Made by a program: the position numbers and the translations under genes. Source: CAJQQY01 sp964352225 (GTDB lineage Bacteria; Bacteroidota; Bacteroidia; Chitinophagales; Saprospiraceae). From it: a DNA stretch of 18,464 nucleotides. The stretch is from NCBI GenBank assembly GCA_964352225.1, contig CAYGRM010000098.1, positions 1-18,464 on the forward strand, read 5' to 3'. Under the pieces are notes generated by a model. The model saw only the letters and a program-made list of their open reading frames with translations. It was not told the origin of the DNA and made no database searches. Below are positions 15,239 through 18,464 of the stretch, in pieces. Numbering within the stretch: position 1 is the stretch's first letter; each line of letters opens with the position of its first letter.

Positions 15239-16060
15239 ATGAGTAAAATTGAAAATCAAATTGTCGATCTAATTGCTCAAAAGAAAGGGGCATCCATTCA
15301 CGTGCAGACTTTGGGTAATTTCCAAATTTGGCGTGACGGCGAAAAAGTCTCGTCCAAAGAGTGGGGGCGTGACAAGACGATTCAATTGTTTCAATTTTTT
15401 GTAACTGCTCGCCATCGCCATAGTTTGCACAAAGAACAAATCGTGGATCGACTTTGGGAAGATGCTGATGGAAAAACGGCTGACCAAAATTTCAAAGTTG
15501 CCCTCCATGGAGTCAACAAAGTTCTCGAACCCAATCGACCTAGTCGAACAGAACCCAAATATATTTTACGACAAGGGATTACCTATCAATTGAATCTAGA
15601 AGAAATTTGGATTGATACGGAGGCAGTCGAGAAATTTATTGCACTCGGTAACCAAGCTCTAGGAGATGCTCCCGAAGTTGCCATTAAAGCTTACCAAGAA
15701 GCCATTGAATTATATGAAGGAATTTATTTGCCCAATCGATTATACGAGGATTGGTCGAGTGAAGAACGAGAGAGGTTACAAGTTTTGTCACTTGGAGCGA
15801 TGATTACGTTGAGTGAATTATTGTTGGAAAAAAATCCAATGGAAAGTATTCGTTTTGCACAAAAAGCCTTGCTCATCGATCATGCTTGGGAAGATGCCTA
15901 TCGAGTGCAAATGGAAGCTTATCTCCAAAAAGGTAATCGGCCGATGGCCATAAAAACTTATCAACAATGTGAAAAAATTTTGGAAGAAGAGTTTGGAATT
16001 GAACCTTTGCCTGAAACACAACAACTCTTGAAAAAGATCAAAGGAATAAAGGCCATTTAG
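15239..16060 (+). CDS. SARP/BTAD-type transcriptional regulator
   Basis: The 273-residue protein has the architecture of AfsR/DnrI/RedD-type activators. Residues about 18-118 form an OmpR-like winged helix (IHVQTLGNFQIWRDGE at the N-terminal beta sheet; HSLHKEQIVDRLW, then FKVALHGVNKVLEP as recognition helices; YILRQGITYQLN as the wing). Residues about 125-270 form the BTAD helical domain (IDTEAVEKFIALG; AIKAYQEAIELYEGIYLP; WSSEERERLQVLS; then TPR-like RFAQKALLIDHAWEDAYRVQM and AIKTYQQCEKILEEEFGIEP). There is no C-terminal NB-ARC or kinase part. The ATG at 15239 is preferred to an in-frame TTG just before it. It follows the coiled-coil gene by 10 bp, so the two are co-expressed; its likely targets are its own operon and the divergent WS/DGAT gene (inference). 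Such regulators are best known in Actinomycetota. Confidence 0.9.
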   Translation: MSKIENQIVDLIAQKKGASIHVQTLGNFQIWRDGEKVSSKEWGRDKTIQLFQFFVTARHRHSLHKEQIVDRLWEDADGKTADQNFKVALHGVNKVLEPNRPSRTEPKYILRQGITYQLNLEEIWIDTEAVEKFIALGNQALGDAPEVAIKAYQEAIELYEGIYLPNRLYEDWSSEERERLQVLSLGAMITLSELLLEKNPMESIRFAQKALLIDHAWEDAYRVQMEAYLQKGNRPMAIKTYQQCEKILEEEFGIEPLPETQQLLKKIKGIKAI

Positions 16061-16296
16061 TCGAAATATCGATGTCAAGATTATTATAATTTCCTTCCTG
16101 TCACACTTTAGCCTGCCGCTGAAAAAAGTTAAAAATTATTTTTTTCATATTTATATTTAAAATAATGTTTAAAACATAGTAACTTAGCGCAACTATTACA
16201 CTTTTTTAGGAACTGTGTGTTATAAAAAAAGAAAGCTTTAAAAACAACGCCAAAATCGAATAATATTTTTTTTTAGCTAGAAACAGTAGCAATCCT
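16061..16296. other. 236-bp intergenic region before the OmpA-like gene
   Basis: No gene is seen. It contains an ATGTTT-A-AAACAT inverted repeat (16165-16177) and long A/T runs. No clear terminator for the SARP-type gene and no exact TAnnTTTG element were found; the promoter of the OmpA-like gene should be here. Confidence 0.4.
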
Positions 16297-17043
16297 ATGA
16301 AACACCTAAAAAAAATAACCCTCAGCATATTTTGCATATGTTATTCCATAGGCATGTTTGCGCAACCGTATCGGGTACAACTTGCTGCCTACGTAGAGAA
16401 GGTTCCTTTCTCTTATTTTTCCGAAGCTAATATTTTTGGAGTTTATATGCTGACCGATCAGAATAATATTTATAGATATTATATTGGTGAATTTCGGGAG
16501 AGAATTGAAGCGGATTTATTAGTAAAAGAAGCTAGGAAAAAAGGATTCAAAAATGCATATGTAATTGATATCGAGGAGCAAAGACAATTGTGTGGTAAGC
16601 CTTGTCCATATATCTCCCCATCTTCAACCTATTCCGATGAATCAACAGAAATACTGAATTTACAAAATGTATTTTTTGGATTTAATCAATCAATATTAAC
16701 TTCAGAGGCCAGAGATGCTTTGGATAAAGTCGCAGCGGTATTGAACGCGAACCCAGACCTCAAAATATTGGTTTCAGGCCATACCGATTCTAAAGGATCA
16801 GCTGAATATAATATTTTGCTTTCGAAAAGAAGAGCAAGAAATTCTAGAAATTATTTAATTAATAAAGGAATTAAATCAAGTAGAATTAAAGCAGAGGTTT
16901 TTGGTGAATCTATTCCTGAAAAAGAGAATATTGATTCGAGTGGAAAAGATGATCCAGAAGCGAGGAAGTTCAATCGGAGAGTCGTTTTAGCGATTTATGA
17001 TCCGAATAATGGACAGATACCTTTCGGTAGAGGTGACGAATAA
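16297..17043 (+). CDS. SPOR-like plus OmpA-like peptidoglycan-binding envelope protein
   Basis: The 248-residue protein has a signal peptide (MKHLKKITLSIFCICYSIGMFAQ). Residues about 24-92 look like a SPOR-type fold (PYRVQLAAYVEKVP, then YRYYIGEFRERIEADLLVKEA and GFKNAYVI), which in other proteins binds denuded glycan strands. Residues about 118-235 are an OmpA C-terminal domain: VFFGFNQSILTSEA, LVSGHTDSKGSAEYN with D164, LSKRRARNSRNYLINKG with R178-R181, and FNRRVVLAI (225-233); the Asp and Arg positions bind diaminopimelate of peptidoglycan. Cys99 and Cys103 between the domains could form a disulfide. It has no N-terminal barrel or lipobox, so it is probably soluble periplasmic or loosely held at the cell wall. 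It stands alone, with a strong terminator after it. Confidence 0.88.
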   Translation: MKHLKKITLSIFCICYSIGMFAQPYRVQLAAYVEKVPFSYFSEANIFGVYMLTDQNNIYRYYIGEFRERIEADLLVKEARKKGFKNAYVIDIEEQRQLCGKPCPYISPSSTYSDESTEILNLQNVFFGFNQSILTSEARDALDKVAAVLNANPDLKILVSGHTDSKGSAEYNILLSKRRARNSRNYLINKGIKSSRIKAEVFGESIPEKENIDSSGKDDPEARKFNRRVVLAIYDPNNGQIPFGRGDE

Positions 17044-17045
17044 AG

Positions 17046-17077
17046 TAAGCCCAATACTTGCAAAAGTATTGGGCTTA
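17046..17077. terminator. Bidirectional-type terminator between the OmpA-like gene and the lipoprotein gene
   Basis: A perfect 14-bp stem (17046-17059 with 17064-17077) with a GCAA tetraloop lies just after the OmpA-like stop codon and 18 bp from the stop codon of the convergent lipoprotein gene. A T-rich stretch follows on the plus strand (TTAGTTTTT). Confidence 0.85.
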
Positions 17078-17095
17078 TTAGTTTTTGGAAAAGAG

Positions 17096-17647
17096 TTAAT
17101 TATTCAAATATTCTACTTCGATCTTTAAAGACTGCCCCTTACTCAGAGATACTTTTTGATTACTTATTACCGAGTATCCTTTCATGGAATGGTATTGCAA
17201 TATTTGTTCAAGTTCGCTCACTTGATTGCCTGAAGCATTTTTGATTAGGATAGTTTTTACCTTCCCCTCAGAAAAATAAACATTGAATTCTTGAGTTTTC
17301 AATTTTGGATCAGTTGCTTGATATTTCAATTCCACCAATTGACCTGAATTACTCATGGTGCTGTCTACGGTATATTTATCCAACCAAGCAACTTTATTGA
17401 TATTTGAACTTCGAAAAATAGTTAGATCTTTTTCCAAGTCGAATGTTTTCAAAATTTGTTCGTCTACTTTTTCATTGATCTCAACTTTCTTTTTGATCGA
17501 TTTTAAGTTAGACAGCTGAGCTATTTCTTTTTCTAAGAAATCATTCATATCAAAAAATGATTGATGCGATTTTTTGACATTTTCAACCTCGCAGGAGGTG
17601 CAAAATGAAATAGCTAAAATGATGGTAAACCAAAATATTTTTTTCAA
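17096..17647 (-). CDS. Small lipoprotein of unknown function, TTG start
   Basis: I do not recognise the family of this 183-residue protein. It begins with a lipoprotein signal peptide (MKKIFWFTIILAISFCTSC; Cys19 would be lipidated) and continues as a helical segment (about 25-75, Lys/Glu-rich) followed by a beta-rich half (about 78-180: QLVELKYQATDPKLKTQEF, NVYFSEGKVKTILIKNASG, SLKIEVEYLNN). The only start that keeps the signal peptide is TTG at 17647; the next ATG (residue 34) would lose it. The TTG is six bases and in the same frame after the gpmI stop codon, so translation may depend on ribosomes ending gpmI. It is likely anchored in a membrane and faces the periplasm. A terminator follows. 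Confidence 0.82.
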   Translation of the reverse strand: MKKIFWFTIILAISFCTSCEVENVKKSHQSFFDMNDFLEKEIAQLSNLKSIKKKVEINEKVDEQILKTFDLEKDLTIFRSSNINKVAWLDKYTVDSTMSNSGQLVELKYQATDPKLKTQEFNVYFSEGKVKTILIKNASGNQVSELEQILQYHSMKGYSVISNQKVSLSKGQSLKIEVEYLNN

Positions 17648-17653
17648 AAGAAT

Positions 17654-18464
17654 TTATTTTTTTGAACGACTCTTCGTAATTAAATTTTTTCCAGTCATGA
17701 TTGACGGTTTTTTCAAACCTAAAATCGAAAGAATGGTCGGAGCAATATCCGCCAATTTTCCATCTTTAAGTTTGATTTTCTCATCCATGTCATTTCCAAC
17801 AAGAAAACAAGGCACAAGGTTTTTGGTATGTGCAGTATGTGGCGTACCGTCTTCATTTATCATGATGTCCGAGTTGCCATGGTCAGCAATGATAATCGCT
17901 ACGTAGTCATTTTTCAAAGCAACATTCATCAGTTTTTTGACACATTTATCAACGGTTACAGCTGCTTTTTTTGCGGCTTCAAAAATGCCGGTGTGACCAA
18001 CCATGTCAGTATTTGCATAATTCAGACAAATGAAATTAGGTTGATTCGTTTTGATGTCTTTGATGATGGTATCGGTAATTTCGACAGCACTCATTTCAGG
18101 TTGGAGGTCGTAAGTGGCGACTTTTGGAGAAGATACCATGAGTCTTCTTTCGTTAGGAAATTCGGCTTCTCGACCACCTGAAAAGAAAAAAGTTACGTGT
18201 GGATATTTTTCTGTTTCTGCAATTCGGACTTGCGTCTTTTTTCTTTTGGCTAAAATTTCCCCCAGCGTGTCTTCCAAATTATCTTTTTCAAACAGTACAT
18301 TTACATTTTTAAATTTCTCATCGTAACGAGTCATTGTAACAAAATGTAAAGGCAATTTTTTCATGTCAAATTCAGGCATATCCGTTTGGGTCAAAACTTC
18401 AGATATTTCTCTTGGTCGATCAGTTCTAAAATTAAAAAAGATCAGGACATCATCTTTTTTAATT
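17654..18464 (-). CDS. gpmI: 2,3-bisphosphoglycerate-independent phosphoglycerate mutase, C-terminal part (start outside window)
   Basis: The open frame enters from the right edge (IKKDDVLIFFNFRTDRPREI) and ends at TAA, giving about 269 residues of a normal length near 505-515. The enzyme interconverts 3- and 2-phosphoglycerate in glycolysis, in the cytoplasm, with two Mn ions. The C-terminal alkaline-phosphatase-like metal sites are present: NYANTDMVGHTG (Asp and His ligands), IADHGNSD (Asp-His pair) and TPHTAHTKNLVP (His ligand). The substrate-side NFRTDRPRE and HFVTMTRYD motifs are also intact. The chain ends in the usual PTILSILGL, then MTGKNLI. A lipoprotein gene follows after six bases and is probably co-transcribed. 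Nothing suggests that the gene is broken apart from the window edge. Confidence 0.95.
   Translation of the reverse strand, partial: IKKDDVLIFFNFRTDRPREISEVLTQTDMPEFDMKKLPLHFVTMTRYDEKFKNVNVLFEKDNLEDTLGEILAKRKKTQVRIAETEKYPHVTFFFSGGREAEFPNERRLMVSSPKVATYDLQPEMSAVEITDTIIKDIKTNQPNFICLNYANTDMVGHTGIFEAAKKAAVTVDKCVKKLMNVALKNDYVAIIIADHGNSDIMINEDGTPHTAHTKNLVPCFLVGNDMDEKIKLKDGKLADIAPTILSILGLKKPSIMTGKNLITKSRSKK

Noticed and set aside
15236..15241. TTG at 15236 as the start of the SARP-type gene
   Set aside because: An ATG follows directly in frame at 15239 and is the more likely start.
17574..18326. Three plus-strand frames (110, 117 and 70 codons) opposite gpmI and the lipoprotein gene
   Set aside because: Antisense to gpmI metal-site motifs; products are Cys/Phe-rich without recognisable features.
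17654..18394. gpmI starting at TTG 18394 as a complete 246-residue protein
   Set aside because: The frame continues upstream to the window edge through conserved gpmI sequence (NFRTDRPRE), so the gene is simply cut by the edge.

Overview
The window looks like a piece of a Bacteroidota chromosome, most plausibly Saprospiria- or Cytophagia-like (the class is inference). The DNA is AT-rich. Exported proteins begin with MKK-type signal peptides or relaxed lipoboxes. One gene is a Reg_prop/Y_Y_Y two-propeller sensor typical of the phylum, and a few upstream regions carry TAnnTTTG-like -7 elements. I see no rRNA, tRNA, insertion sequence, phage gene or CRISPR array.

Left part (1-5848, all minus strand): a large periplasmic-sensor gene cut by the left edge, with 14 propeller blades, a Y_Y_Y domain and the start of a membrane segment; two tandem hairpins that look like intrinsic terminators; a small soluble histidine-kinase-like protein whose phosphoacceptor His is replaced by Asn; a small unknown protein; a 567-bp AT-rich, repeat-bearing spacer; and an exported TPR protein.

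Middle (5957-9259): a minus-strand set with a thioredoxin-fold lipoprotein, a WaaE/KdtX-type family 2 glycosyltransferase and a CysQ-type 3'(2'),5'-bisphosphate nucleotidase. A plus-strand UDP-glucose 4-epimerase (galE) is divergent from cysQ and ends in a textbook terminator. Degenerate 7-bp repeats (ATGAGTG/ATGAACT) sit at the 3' ends of both cysQ and the glycosyltransferase, supply their stop codons, and form a 29-bp-arm inverted repeat between the two genes.

Right part (9434-18464): an exported M1 zinc metallopeptidase with a long C-terminal beta-rich region that could be an outer-membrane barrel. Convergent to it, with a perfect 33-bp palindrome between, is a wax ester synthase/diacylglycerol acyltransferase (WS/DGAT) fused to a C-terminal SCP2 lipid-carrier domain. 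Divergent from WS/DGAT is a two-gene unit: a coiled-coil, phasin-like protein and a SARP/BTAD-type transcription factor. I read this trio as a candidate neutral-lipid (wax ester/triacylglycerol) synthesis, coating and control locus; this is the most interesting inference in the window. A SPOR-like/OmpA-like envelope protein follows. The window closes on the minus strand with gpmI (cut by the right edge) and a tightly linked lipoprotein that starts at TTG.
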